Positions 46,501 to 58,584 of a stretch of 64,000 bases of DNA are shown one piece after another (position 1 is the first letter of the stretch; every line of letters starts with the position of its first letter). The translations under genes were made by a program, and so were the position numbers. This DNA is from Anas platyrhynchos. Taxonomy: Eukaryota; Chordata; Aves; Anseriformes; Anatidae. Where the stretch lies: NCBI RefSeq assembly GCF_047663525.1, contig NC_092602.1, forward strand, positions 4,285,501-4,349,500, read 5' to 3'. The notes below the pieces were generated by a model that was not told the origin of the DNA, made no database searches, and saw nothing but the letters and a program-made list of their open reading frames with translations.

Positions 46501-47900
46501 TCTGCACCATCCCATGAGCTCCTCCTGGCCATATTCACAGCATCTCTTCATCTGTGTTTGCACCAGATGTGACACTGACACCCAAAACCTCTGGCTGGTC
46601 TGTCAGGGAAGGTGGCTGCAGGAGATGCTTGGTCTTGGGAGAGCGGAAGGCTCGGTTACTTTTTTATTCCATTATTCCATGTTATTGTCCCGTGTTCCAG
46701 CTTCCTCTTGTGATGGAATTCAGCTGTTCCTTTCCTTGAGGTCAAAGCCTTATGTATGTCTAAGAGAGTGGTGGGATGAGGTTAAATAAACAAGTTTATT
46801 TATGCTAAGGATGAACTTTTTAGTGGGGATCACAGCTGCAGGGGAAATTGTTTAGGGGTCCACAAATCAACAGAGTCTGAAAACCATAAAACAAGCTCCA
46901 CACGGCACTGTGTATCACGTGGAGCTGTCTGCTAGCGATAACCCAGGAGCAGGAGTGGGAGGAGAGTCTGCAGGCCCCAGCAGATGCTTGGAAAAGGGAC
47001 TCAGAGTCACATTCTGCAGAAAAATCAGCCCTTGGTGATGCCGAGGTGTGGTGGTGCCACATCCATCGCACTGCTGATGACCTCCAGGGCCTGGGGTGCA
47101 GGTTTGAGGTGAGCCTGACCCATCTGAGCTGGAGGGACCCTACGAAGAACCTGGGGGCTGCAGATGCTGGGCTGAACAGCTTGTTCTTGGCTCCTGAGGG
47201 TGGCGAAGCGGTCGGGAAAGGCACAGGCAAAAGCTGCTGTGTCCTCCCTGCAAAGCTGCACCTCAGTGGAGTCCAGCTGTGGATCAAGTTCAAGTGGGAT
47301 CTGAAGGAGCTGGAAAGGCCCAGAGGAGGACCACCAGCCCGGTCGTGGATCCTTTGTGCCCGAGGTTGCCCCAAGGTCGGCAGAGATCTGCTTTTATTTC
47401 TCGTGACACCAGGCAGAGCCAGGCAGAAGAGCGAGGCTGCAGCCTGATGGGCAGGGGAGGCTCCTGCTGAGGCTGGAAGCTGCTGGCTGGTGAGGAGACA
47501 CTGCCCCAAAGGAGCCAGACAGCAACACAGAGCACAGGCAGCGTGCAGTGGCCAGAGCTCTCCCGAGCCCCAGGATCCAACCCTGCCTTCGCTGGAGAAA
47601 TTCTGACTACAAGGTGGATGGCACCTGCAGGGTGCCAATGATTCTGACCCCAAAACTGGTCTCTGTTGTGGGACATAAGCTCACAACAAAAGCTGAGCCT
47701 GCAAAAGCAGCTGCAGCAAAGAGCTGCAGAGGCACCGGGCACCGGGGGATCTTTTGCAAAGAGAGCCCCATGCTAGGACCAGGTCCTCCCCTCTCCCCAC
47801 CGTGCCCTGCTTAGGACCACGGGGTCCTGAGCACCCGAGCGAGGCCAGGCAATGCCCGGCCCGTGGGCAGCCTGGGGCACGGAGAGACGGCACCCAGGCG
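40580..47900. other. Intergenic region DGCR6-SCARF2
   Basis: No recognised gene. Moderate GC to about 41.1 kb with a T run at 41070, then GC-rich sequence. Many frames of 60-320 residues occur on both strands, but they have skewed Pro/Ser/Cys composition and no family motifs, as expected by chance at this GC. A G/T run lies near 44298. Confidence 0.55.
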
Positions 47901-47914
47901 TGGTAGAAATACAC

Positions 47915-47920
47915 TTTATT
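47915..47920 (-). terminator. SCARF2: SCARF2 polyadenylation signal (AATAAA)
   Basis: TTTATT on the plus strand reads TCTAATAAAGTGTATTTC on the minus strand, about 770 bases after the SCARF2 stop, with a GT-rich stretch directly after. It is the first canonical hexamer noticed downstream of the gene. Confidence 0.65.
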
Positions 47921-48693
47921 AGAAAAGCGCTCTGCAGAGATGCCAGGCTCTGTCGTACCAAACTCATCCGCTCGGCTCTGCTGGCTGGGCCCCCGTGAGC
48001 CGTGACGGCCTCCCTGAGCGCGGCGTCTGGCTCTGGCCATAAATAGTGCTTACCTGCTGGCTGCTCCTGGCAGAGGCAGCCCCAGGGCCGGGGGGGGACA
48101 TCGGTCGAAACCAGCTCGACCCCGCGCCAGGAGCAGCGTGGAGGAGGGACGGCGGCACCGGGGAGGGGGGCAGCGGCACCGGGGGCTGCGCCTCCAGGAG
48201 CGGAGAAGCTGAAGCGGCAGCGCGGGGATGCGCGAGCAGCCTGGGCACGGGGCGAGGATGTTGGGGGGCACGGCCCCGGCCCTGCTCATCCCCTCGCCCC
48301 CACCACGGCAGGGACCGACGGCCCCGAGCGGGGCCGTGGGAAGCGAGTGGCTCCGTTACTGCAGAATATACCATGGGCACGTCTAGTACAACAAGCGCTG
48401 CTTATGCGATCGATAATACTGCTAACAAAAAGGGGGTGGGGGGTAGCCCCCAGCTCCTGCCCCTGCTTGGGGAGTGGGGAGCAGGGCACAGGGTGGGTAC
48501 CGGGGCAGGGGAGGAGATGGGATTAAGGGAAAAGGAGGGTGAGGGATGAGATGGGGAAAAGAGGAGGCTGGGCGGCTCTTGCGGTGCCCCCTCTCCAGTC
48601 CAGGCCCCCAGGTGCCTGCAGACGTCCTTCCTCCTGCCCAAGCACGCCCGGTGTGGGGCAGGCTGGCATGGGGCCGGGGTGCCAGGCTCCCCG
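47921..48693 (-). other. SCARF2: SCARF2 3' UTR
   Basis: Sequence between the stop codon at 48694 and the AATAAA. It is GC-rich and has no other conserved frame. Assignment follows from position only. Confidence 0.6.
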
Positions 48694-51600
48694 TTACTGC
48701 ACCGTCTGAGCGGGCACCGCGGCTGCTTTGGGCGGCTCCAGGGTGGCTTCTCGGCTCTTCTTCCTGGGAGGCTTTTTAATGGGCGTCTTCTTGGCTGCTT
48801 GCTCGCTCTGGGGAGCCGGGTCCTGGCTGCTAATGGGGTTTTGCTTCTCTGCCCTCCTGGGCTCCCCGGCCGCTGGCTCGGCCGCAGTGGGGATCAGTTT
48901 CTGCAGGTTGGGCGAGGTGGGCAGCAGGGGCTTGCTGGCTTTCTGGCTGCCAGCAGCTGCCGAGCGCTTGGCTTTCTGCGGCGGGGTGGGCTTCTCCCGC
49001 TGGGCACCCACCCCGTTGGGCCGGGCGCTGCCCTCCCCCTTGTTGAGGCTCTGAGTCTTTTCCTTCAGCTGGGCAGCCAGCAGCGTGGCTGCCTCGGAGG
49101 CCAGGTGGGGATGGAGGGTCTCAGAGCGCGGCTTGCCGGCACCGGGGCTGCGGGGAGCCTCCCCGCTGCGCCGCTCTGGGTGGAAGCCGCCCATCTTTTT
49201 GAAGGCGTTCTGCACCGCCCCGTTGATGTTCTCCATCTGCTCCGCGTTGGCCTTGCTCCTCTGCTTGGGCTTGGAGGGGGACTGGGGCTCCACGGTGAGG
49301 CCGGCTTTGCCTTCGGGGACCCCAGGCTCCTTGGGGTGCTTCTGCGTTCTCTCCTTGCTGCGCGTGCTGCCCTTCTCCTCCGCTTTGCTGTGCGCGCAGG
49401 CTGACGTCTCGCTGGGGCTCCTCTTCCTCTTGGCCAAGCCCTGGCTGTGCTCGGGGCTGCTGGGCAGCGTGGCCGCTTGCTCCGGGGACCTGCCGGGTGC
49501 CGGCAGCGAGTTGGACTGGTTGGAGTTGTACCGGCCGTGGATCCAGGACACCTTGGGCTTGGTGGATGGGTCGGGGGGACGGGGCTTGGTTCTCTCCGGG
49601 GACGGTGGCTTCCCGGGGCCCCCCCTGGGCTCCGCTGCCATTTCTTCCTCCTCCTTGGACTGCTTGGAGAGGCGGGCGACCCTGGCGTAGAGGGCGGCAC
49701 TGGCTGAGCCCGACCCGCAGGATGAGCGCTCGCTGTCCGAGGACTTGAGCAAGGGCATTTCGCTGCTGTCAGCCTGGAAGGCTTTGACGGAGCCAGTCTC
49801 CTTCAGGAAGGTGTACTCGCCCGCCTCTTCCCCGCTGCCTGGGGCCACCAGCTTCTCTCCGGGGCTGGAGGACGTCCCCCGGTCCCTGCTGTCGCCCACG
49901 CTCTCTGCGGGAAGAGAGCACAGAAAGCGTCATGCGAGGATGCACCCGAGGAAGGGACAGGAAGGGCTGAGCACAGCAGCAATAGCAGCACAGAATGGTT
50001 CGGGTTGGAAGGGACCCTTAAAGGTCTGATCAGTTCAATCCCCTGCCATGGGCAGGGACACCTTCCACGAGGTGCTCAAAGCCCCATGTAGGGGGCCTTG
50101 AACACTTGCAGTGATGGTGCAGCCACATCTCTGGGCACCCTGTGTCAGTGCCTCACCCCACCTTGGGATAAAAAAAAAAAAACTTGCTGGTGGGACAGGG
50201 ACAAAATGGGTCTCCCCCAGTCCATGTCCTCCTGTCTCCATGGCCAGCCTTGCTCAGGGTCCCCAGCCTACCCCTTTTTGGGGCCAGGGCAGGAGGAGCT
50301 GGGCGCACGGCCCTCTCCAGGCACGGTGCCACCTCCCCTCCCTCATCTCCCCACGGAGCAGGAGGTGGGGTTGGAGCTGGCCCCAAAGCACCCACGGAAG
50401 CACCGTGCCCCTCTGCTCACCTTCATGGGGGACGCAGTACACCGGCCCCTCGTCTGTAGTGTCGAATGAGGAGAAGGAACCGCGGGAGGACCAGGACGGG
50501 GAGGGCTGCTCCACCACCGAGGGTGGCTCGATGAAGCTGCAGTTCAGGGTGTTCTCCAGGTCGTGGTGAGCCACTGCAAGGGCAGGGAAGCGGCTGTCAG
50601 TGCCTGCCCTAACACACCCCAGCCCTGCTCCACCCTCGATTTAACCATGGGAATTGGGATCCTGGCAGGATGATGGGGATGGCTTCCCAGGCACAGGGAC
50701 AGCCTCGCCTTCAGGGGGTCCCAGCAGAGTGCCCACACTGCGGCCAAGCTCCCTGCAAGGGCAGTGACAAATATCCTCCGTGCTCGGGGACAAGTGACCA
50801 TGGGCAGCCTCGCTATACAATGCTCAGGGGCACTGTCCCCTTCCTGGGGACAGAACCGAGCTGCCAGGGTTAACTGCGGGAGTTCCCATTTCTGTGAACG
50901 TGAGTTTTCCAGTCTGGGAAGCAGCTGTTATTTCTCATCGATCGCATTTAAGTATTTTCACCAAAAAAAAAAAAAAAAAAAAGTCAGTATAAATCCTTGA
51001 GGGTGAGATTTTTTTGCCCTGCCAACGCAAACAGCAAGCCCCACGGTGCCTCCCTGCACGCCCTGCGCCCTGACCCAGACGCTTCGGCATCACCTCTGGT
51101 CACTGCGACACCCCTGGGGCTCTGTCTCTTGGAGAAGAACAAAGATGCAGCAAAATAGCAGATGGGTAAGTGCAGGACAGACAAAGAGGGGGGGTGAGCC
51201 ATGATGTGAACCGGCCACGCTCCCCACGTGCATCCCAAAGAGCCATCCTACTCATCCTCCGTCACCGTGCAAGTAAGAAAGAGGGTAGCAGAGGTGACTG
51301 TGAGCATAAGGGGGAATAAAACTGGAAGGGGACTGACCTGAAGCGTGGATGCAGCAGGGGCTGAGCCACTCGCCAACGCCTGCTCAGTGCCAGCGTGGTT
51401 GGACAGGGCACCGAGCCCCGGCTGCATAAGGGGATGGAGGAGGAAGCAGCAGCAGAGAGAAACTTCAGAGCAGTTGTGCCAGAGCAAAAGCAGCAGTGGT
51501 ATTTAAAGAGCAAATGGCTGAGAGAGGGGGAAGCGGCAGCTCTGACATGACTTTCCTTGTAATAAAAACCAAAAAGGGAAAATTAAAAGCAGACCGTTGG

Positions 51601-54600
51601 AAACAGATGAAGCACAACGCTTCCTGAGAGAAGGCGTGACAAGTCGCTGGGACTCATGGCCACGAGGCATCTCCAGGACTTGGATGAGGCAGAGGATACG
51701 GCCGAAGGAAAAGGAGGCTCTCCCTGAGCACCAGCAGCAATTGAGAGCTCAGCTGGGGGCTCCCGCCTGGCCTCTGGGAAAGCCCATCAGCGTGAAAAAC
51801 ACCACCAGAGCACGCCTTTGGAGCAGGGTCGGGTCTGGCCAAAGCTCATTTCCCCTCGGCAGGAATGCCACGCTGCCCCGGGTGCAGCCCAGGGACGCGG
51901 AGCAGGGTGCAGTGGTGCCGGTACCAGCCGGGAGCGCAGGCGGCTGCTGCGCCGTGCGATGCCCCTGGGGACAGCGTTTCCTGCTCTGCTCTGGCATCTG
52001 GCTCGGGGAAACTTGGCTGATAAATCAGGGGCTGACAGGAGCTGCAGAAATCCATTCATTTCTTGCAGGCCAACAAGGAGCCCGTTTGCTCGCCGACACC
52101 TCCATGAGCCTGGCAGCAGGACCGGAGCGTTGATGCCACCTGCGGCACGAGTCCTGCTCCACGTCACCTGCACCCGCTGCCTTCTGTGCCTCACAAGCGG
52201 CTGCACGTGAACGAGAAGTCGTATCAGCCCTAAATGCATTTGGGGCCGGGCTGTTAGATCTCAGGATGGAGACAAAGCCGTGAGAGGCCCCATATGAGGG
52301 CTCCCTGGAGCCTCGAGATGTGGTACAGGCACTGCTGGCACCCCAGGTCCTTGCACCAATGCATGCAAGGGCTGGCACCCGAGCCTCATGGACCCCCCCG
52401 CCTTGTGCTTCCCACTGGGATGGATGCTGAGGACACGGGGACACGGGGACACGTGCCACCAAGCTGTGGCATCCCCGAGGCCAGTCCCACTCACTGTGCC
52501 ACCACATGCAGATGCCACCAGCTCCCTCACCCGGGGCTCCCCGTGCCGAGCGGGATCTAGAGACACCCAGGGCTGAGCCCCAGAGGGACCTGGAGCTGTC
52601 AGCATCGACACCTCATGGGATCAGCGAGCCTCACGAGCATCTCCCAGTGCAGACTCCTCCGTCAGGGAGGCCGAGGCTGAACTATGAGGGATGGGGGCCG
52701 CCGGGCTCCCTGTTTACACAGGGCAGCTGGGTGGGAGCCAGGTGCCACGGGGCGGCTGCAGGAAACGCGCACACAGCCCCATTGAGCCCCGCGCACACAG
52801 ACCCCTCTGTCCTCCTTCGAGCCCTGCCTGGCCCCTTCCACAAACACAGCCCCTGTTTTGGTTGCAGCAGGGATGTTTCCCCGGCCTCAGCACGCTCCGC
52901 TCCGGGGCAGGGCTCTGCTGCATCCCAGGGAGGGAAGGAATCCAGCCACGCTGCAGACCTGCAGCAGCTTTGGCTCAGCTTGCAGAGAAGGGGGGAGACT
53001 TCTCCAGGATGGAGGACATCTCCCTGCCAGCCCCCTGCACCCTGGGGGGCAGCTGCTCCACCGTGGGGTGCTTCAGCCCCTCACAAAACTGGGATGGGTT
53101 AGGATTGAAAATGCAGATATTTTTTTTTTTTTACTGCAACAGGGATCATTCCTCAACGTGGGAAACTAAAAATGCACAAAACAGCTCAGCAGAGCTCCAG
53201 GCACCATCCCTCGGCAAGCAAAGACACCCAGATCCCACCTTGGGATCCAGCAGCCAAAGGCTGAGAGGGAAGGACTGAACCTTGGGGTACCCAGTGCCCT
53301 GCAGCGTGGCAGGGACCCTCAGCACAGCCAGGGACAGGCAGCTTCACCCCAAGCCCTGCAGCCCTCCTGGGGATCCCGGTGTCCCTCCTGCCCCTCAGCT
53401 CCCTACCTACAACCTTGGGCAACTTCTGGCGGCGCAGGGGGATGCGCGGGAGCTTCATGCTGATCCGGCTGAAGCGCCCACACAAGCGTCTCGGCGGCTT
53501 CTTGGCTGCTGCCGGGTCCTGATTTGCTCTGCAAGACAACACAACAGCCCCATCAGGAACAGTGAGACACCAGGTGCTGGCTGCACGGGGCAGGGGGGCA
53601 TCAATCACTGAGCCACTCGTTGAATCAGGAGCTCGGGGATGCTGGAAACGCAAAGGGGTTTTGGGGAAGAGACAGGACTGAGAGGGAGAGATGCAGCAGG
53701 GGAGCCCAGGAGCGCAGCCCCTGTTGGTTTTGCTTTGGAGAGATTTTTCTCAAAGTGGCTGAAGCCTGGTGCAGCCCTGTGGCACGGCCAGACCCCGCCT
53801 GAAACACCCACAAGCTCCCAGACAAGGCTCGGAATTAGATGATTAATGCTTAAAAAAAAAAATAATTAAAAAAAAAATCCCAACCCCAAGCAAACACGTG
53901 GCTTCTCTTTATTTGCTCTCTGGTTTTGAAGCCTCTCGGGGATGAGCTTCCAAGCAATTATCTGCAGCCACAGGAGCAAGAGGCTCAGCGTGTCAATGCC
54001 ACTCAACCTGTGCAGTCTCCCTGCTGCAGGACCCGGCCACCGCTGTCCTCTGCGGCACCGCCACTGTGGGCTGCTCGGGGACAGGACACGGCGGTCACCA
54101 AACGGGGTCCGGCACCCCGCAAGGGGAGAGAAAACGATTTGGAGCCACTTCCCATGCGATACTTCTCCAAGTATTGCTTGCTGCAGTTGTGAAGTGGCTC
54201 CTTTTATCTGCGGCGTAATGACACGCAGCCCGCAGGCTCTCCAAACCAGATGTGCCAGGCTGGAGCTGAGCTGGCACAGCTGCAAGCTGAGGCTTTCCGG
54301 AAAAATCCCGTGCAGTGGCTGGCAGCATCAGAGGAGGCTTTCTTGCTGCTGGAGGAGCTCCCCGAGCCCCTTCCTCCCTTGCCCAGCGGTGCAAACCTTC
54401 TCCCCAAAAAGTGCCCATCCCTGTTCCCATCCCTGCCCCCGTAGCAGGGACTGGGGGGCTGGCTTCACCCCATGGACCACCCGGGAGGTTGATGTCTGGG
54501 ATTCTGGGTTTCCCTTTGCAGGGTGGCTCTAACCCTCAGAGACTCAGGGGGATCTCAGTGGAGAGGGACACAAAGCCGGGGGCCACCCCAGGAGCGCAGG

Positions 54601-57600
54601 GAAGGGGGTCCTCCTGCCCCCACCCCATGCTTTCTTCTCCCTATCCTCACGAGGATGGGAAACCAGCCTGGGTTTTCCTTCCCATTTTTTCCTTTGCCTG
54701 CCAGCATCCACTCACAAAAAAACAAAACAAAACAAAACAAAACAGCCAATGCTGGCACACCGAAGGGATTGAAGAAACGCTCTGTGGGATGCCGTGGGCA
54801 CCTCAGGAGCTGCTGCCAGGGTCCTGCACCTCCGCACCCACTCGGGGTTCACCGTGAAGACCCCAAGGAACAGCACCGGGCCCCCGTGCTGCCCCCATCC
54901 GAACACTCACCCTCGGGCTTCGTCCTTCTTGCGGCAGACGCAGCAGCAGCAGAGCAGCGAGAGCAGGAGGATGAGCAGCAGCGCCAGGAGGGCCCCTGCC
55001 CCGATCACCCCCATCCGCTGGTTGGCCTCTGCAAGACAGGAGCAGGCTCAGCCGGGAGCTGCCCAGGGGTCCAGCCACCCGCACCCACCGGCACTCACCC
55101 ATGTGGCAGGCGCCCGTCAGAGGGTCACACGTGCCGTCGTGGCAGCTGCAGGCTTCGGCACAGTTGGCTCCGTAGTGGCCGAGCGGGCAGGTGAGGTTAC
55201 AGCTGGGGAGAGGGCACGGAGTGAGTGAGCGCGCTGCAGGTGCAGCATCCCGGGGATGCTCCCTTCCTCTCTCTATCCTAAACCCTCGGGCTCTGGGAAA
55301 AGTGGGGGGCACCACTCGGGGCTGCTCCAACACGGAATCCCCTGGGGAACTTGCTATCCCCACTGCGGCAGGACTCCGGTGCATCACAGCCACCTTGGCA
55401 TGTCCCCGGGTTTGCTCTCGCTGCCTCTGCTCTCCACGTGGCCAAAGAGTCCTCCCCATCCCTGCGTGCTTTGCAAGGCTTTGCAACGAGGCTCATGGCA
55501 CAGCAGTTATAGAAGTGTCCCTAACCTCTCGGTCACATCCGACACCAGCCCAGTAGCCCCAAGGCAGCCCCGAGCATCCCGTGCCAGGTTTTTCCAGCTC
55601 AGCTCTGCGGTGACGTGGCCGCGGCACCCTGCGGGCCGCCCCGTGCTGCCCCAGAGCATGTGCAGCTCGGAGCCCTTCCCCCGCAGCCCACGAGCTTGGA
55701 AAGCTCCCAGCTCGCTTTATTTACAGAAAGGAAAACAACTGATCGGTCTGAGCAAAGAGCCACAGCATCTGCCTCACCAGGGTGAACCCTCCCGGGTCGG
55801 CATCAAACCTCCTTGCGCAAAGCAGCCTCCCCGGGGGCTCTCACCAAGGTGAGGAGCACACACAGGTGTAGGCACCTTCCCACAGACAGCGGGGCTTGAG
55901 CACAGAAAATACAAGCTGGGCACACACTGACAGAGCCACGTAGCTCTCCAGCAGGGTGGGACCCATGGGACCTATCCTGCCCTGCATCCTGACCCCAGAG
56001 CTCTGGGGACAATAACAGTGCAAGGTGTTTTATATCTCTCTTTTTTTTTTTCCTTCTCTCCCCTCCTATCATACTTTGCTCTAGGCATCCTTTTTGAACA
56101 AAGCACGTTCAGAATAAAATAAATTAAAAAAAAAAATAATCAGCTGAGCCCAGCCATGTGGCTGCAAGGCACCGAGATGACCCCATGGCTGGTGGGACAG
56201 GCGCCGCACTGTGGCACCAGGGCGATTTCGGGCAGGCTGCTGGCACCGCTGGGCACTGACCCCATCGCCAGCTGTTCCCAGGTGGCAGAAGCCACGCTCC
56301 AGCCCGCTCACACTTCATGCAGCTCAGCCCATTTCATGCTACTCCAACTTTCAAAGCGCTGCCCCAGCCGAGCCTCGTGCCTGCAGCGTTTGGAACGGGC
56401 GCTGAGCCCCCGCAGATGCTCCCAGCAGCTGTTCCGCTGCAGCAGCCACGGGGCAGGACACGGCGATGGGTGCAGGGATATTTCCAGGGCAGCCCAGCTG
56501 GATCCACATTTCTGCCCCAGGCTAAAAGATTTTGGGAAAGCACAGGAGGCTATTTTTTTTTTCCAAGAGGGTCTAGACACCTCCAGGAATGATGCAGAGC
56601 AGGTAGACTTTGTGCACACCACAGGTGTCTCAGCAACCTTTCCTTTAGCACCCTCCCTTCATGGTGAGGACACACTCCTTGCCTTTTCAGGCAGCATTTC
56701 TGTTTTGCTTCCCAAACTGCAGCTTTCCCGTGCCAATACCACAGCTCAGCAAGAACACGCTCCGTGCTTGCTGCACCGAGGCAAGGGCTGCAGCTCACTT
56801 ACTACGTGCCATGGGATCCGGCGCGGCACAGGCACCTGCCTGTCTCGAAGTGGCACTCGCCGTTGACACAGTCGCTGCAGACGAAGGCGCAGTTGTCCCC
56901 GTACGTCCCATTGCGGCACTTGGTTTCACACCTAGGGGTGGTGAGGGCAGGCAGCTGGAGTGCCGGGGAGGGGGGCTTCCTGAGGCCTCCCCCCATGTCC
57001 CCCACGCCGCCCTGCCTGCTCCGTGCAAGGATGTGAGACGTCAGCCCCAGACCCGACCCTGGGCAAAGAGACTCCACGAAAGCTTCAGAGCCAAGCCCTG
57101 TGAGCTCCCACTTTTAGGTGGGGTCACCAAAGGCTTCCTGTGGTCCCACGGCCATGCCAGCAGGCTCCCACCCTTGCCACCCCCTCCTGGCTGCACAAAC
57201 CTGCCTGCCCACCCCATATCCCCACGCAGGGAGCAGCGGGGATGCTTGTGCTGCTCCAGCGCGATGCCAGCACCCGGTGAGGACCGACTCCGCCGCCTGG
57301 CACTCACCGGTCACCGATCCAGCCGGGGTTGCAGTGCGAGCACTTGCCATTGATGTGGTTGCAGGTGTGGCCATCCTTGCAGGGGGGACAGACCTTCTCG
57401 CAGCCCTCTCCGTAGAAGCCGGCTGAGCAGGGCTGGTCGCACTTGGTGCCGTTCCACCCTGCCTCGCAGGTCAGGCAGCGCCCATCCGCCACGGTGCAGG
57501 GCTGCAGGCTCTTGCACTGCCCACAGCTGCAACGGCCAAGGGAGACTCCATCACGGCATGCAGCATCCCCAGGGCACCTTGGGGCACCCCAAAACTCCCC

Positions 57601-58584
57601 TTTCCACCCCTCCCCGAACCAGCGGGGTCCCAAAACTCACCGCCGCCGGCAGCCTTGGCCGTAGAAACCAGCGGGGCAGGGCTCGCGGCAATATTTGCCC
57701 CGGTACCCCGGCTCGCACGTGCAGGTCCCATCCACCTGGTTGCATTTCCCCTTGTAGCACTGGCAGTAGCGGTCACAGCGGGGTCCGAACGTCCGCTCCC
57801 GGCACTGGCAGCGCCCCGTGAACTGCTCGCAGGGCGAGTTGTTGCAGGAGCACTGGTTGTTGCAGCCGCGGCCCCACCAGCCCGGTTGGCACAGGCAGTT
57901 CCCGGTCTGCTGGTCGCACTGGGAGTTGTGGCTGCAGTAGCAGGAGCTGGAGCACTGGGGGCCCCACCAGTTCGGCTCGCAGGTGCACTTGCCCGTCTTC
58001 TGGTCGCACTTGCCGTGCTTGCAGAGGCAGACGTTCTCACACTTGGGGCCCCAGCGGTTGGGGTTGCAGGTGCACTGGCCCGTCACGTCCTCGCACTGCC
58101 CGTTGGGGTGGCAGCTGCACATCTCCTTGCAGTCAGGGCCCCAAAACTGCCGGGGACACTCTGCGAGCAGCGCACAGACAGCAGAGCCGTCAGCCTCGGC
58201 TGCAGCGCACAGCCCTGCGCAGCCACGGGACAAACCCTGCCACGGGGCCCCATCCTGAACAGCGTCTCCTGGCCACCATCCCCTCACCTCCCAGTGCATT
58301 TCGGGTGTCACCCACCCAAAGGGACGCTGCCCTGGGCACACAGCCAGGGGGAGACCAGCAAAGGCACAGCGGGAGCACTGGCAGCCCGTGCCGTGTTCTG
58401 CTCCGCAATCACCCTAGGACAATCCAGCTCTTTTGTCCCCAGGGCCACCCCAGGTGACACCACCGGTGCCGCTGATACTCACTGGTGTCACAGTTGGCCC
58501 CGAAGTAGCCATGGCGGCAGCGGCACTCGCCGGGTCTCACGCACACCTCATTCTCCTTGCAGGTGAAGTTTCCTTCGCAGACGG
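48694..58584 (-). CDS. SCARF2: Scavenger receptor class F member 2 (SREC-II), 9 exons, 5' end missing
   Basis: Type I membrane protein with EGF-like repeats; the family mediates cell-cell adhesion with SCARF1, and human SCARF2 mutations cause Van den Ende-Gupta syndrome. Minus-strand exons: 58483-58584, 57641-58160, 57308-57526, 56803-56931, 55099-55202, 54911-55028, 53407-53528, 50421-50573, 48694-49904. Phases agree throughout, giving 891 complete codons plus stop. Visible: AVCEGNFTCKENEVCVRPGE; many Cys-rich EGF units (CPRQFWGPDCKEMCSC; GYRGKYCREPCPAGFYG); a TM helix (VIGAGALLALLLILLLSLL) followed by a Cys cluster; the basic juxtamembrane block LCGRFSRISMKLPRIPLRRQ; SFSSFDTTDEGPVYCVPHE; and a long Pro/Ser/Lys-rich tail with KPKVSWIHGRY and KKTPIKKPPRKKSRE. 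From the first visible EGF onward it is about 100 residues longer than my recollection of the human protein, mainly in the tail. The signal-peptide exon and the preceding Cys-rich exon were not found in 58.6-64 kb and probably lie past the edge or in a gap. Confidence 0.95.
49991..50160 (-). mobile_element. CR1 retroposon 3' fragment in SCARF2 last intron
   Basis: CACAGAATGGTTCGGGTTGG, AAGGGACCCTTAAAGGTCTG and CCCTGCCATGGGCAGGGACA, then GTGCTCAAAGCCCCATG and TTGAACACTTGCAGTGATGG; ends near CAGTGCCTCACCCCACC. Reverse complement of CR1; 5'-truncated. Confidence 0.92.
50962..50981 (+). repeat. Poly(A) run
   Basis: About 20 consecutive A in a SCARF2 intron, with no recognised element attached. 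Confidence 0.85.
54714..54744 (+). repeat. (AAAAC)n simple repeat
   Basis: A run followed by five AAAAC units in the SCARF2 intron after the transmembrane exon. It is the same motif class as the array at 40101. Confidence 0.9.

Noticed and set aside
57655-58566. 303-codon plus-strand open frame opposite SCARF2
   Set aside because: Antisense shadow of the Cys-rich EGF exons; alanine/valine-rich composition follows from GC-rich codons on the other strand.
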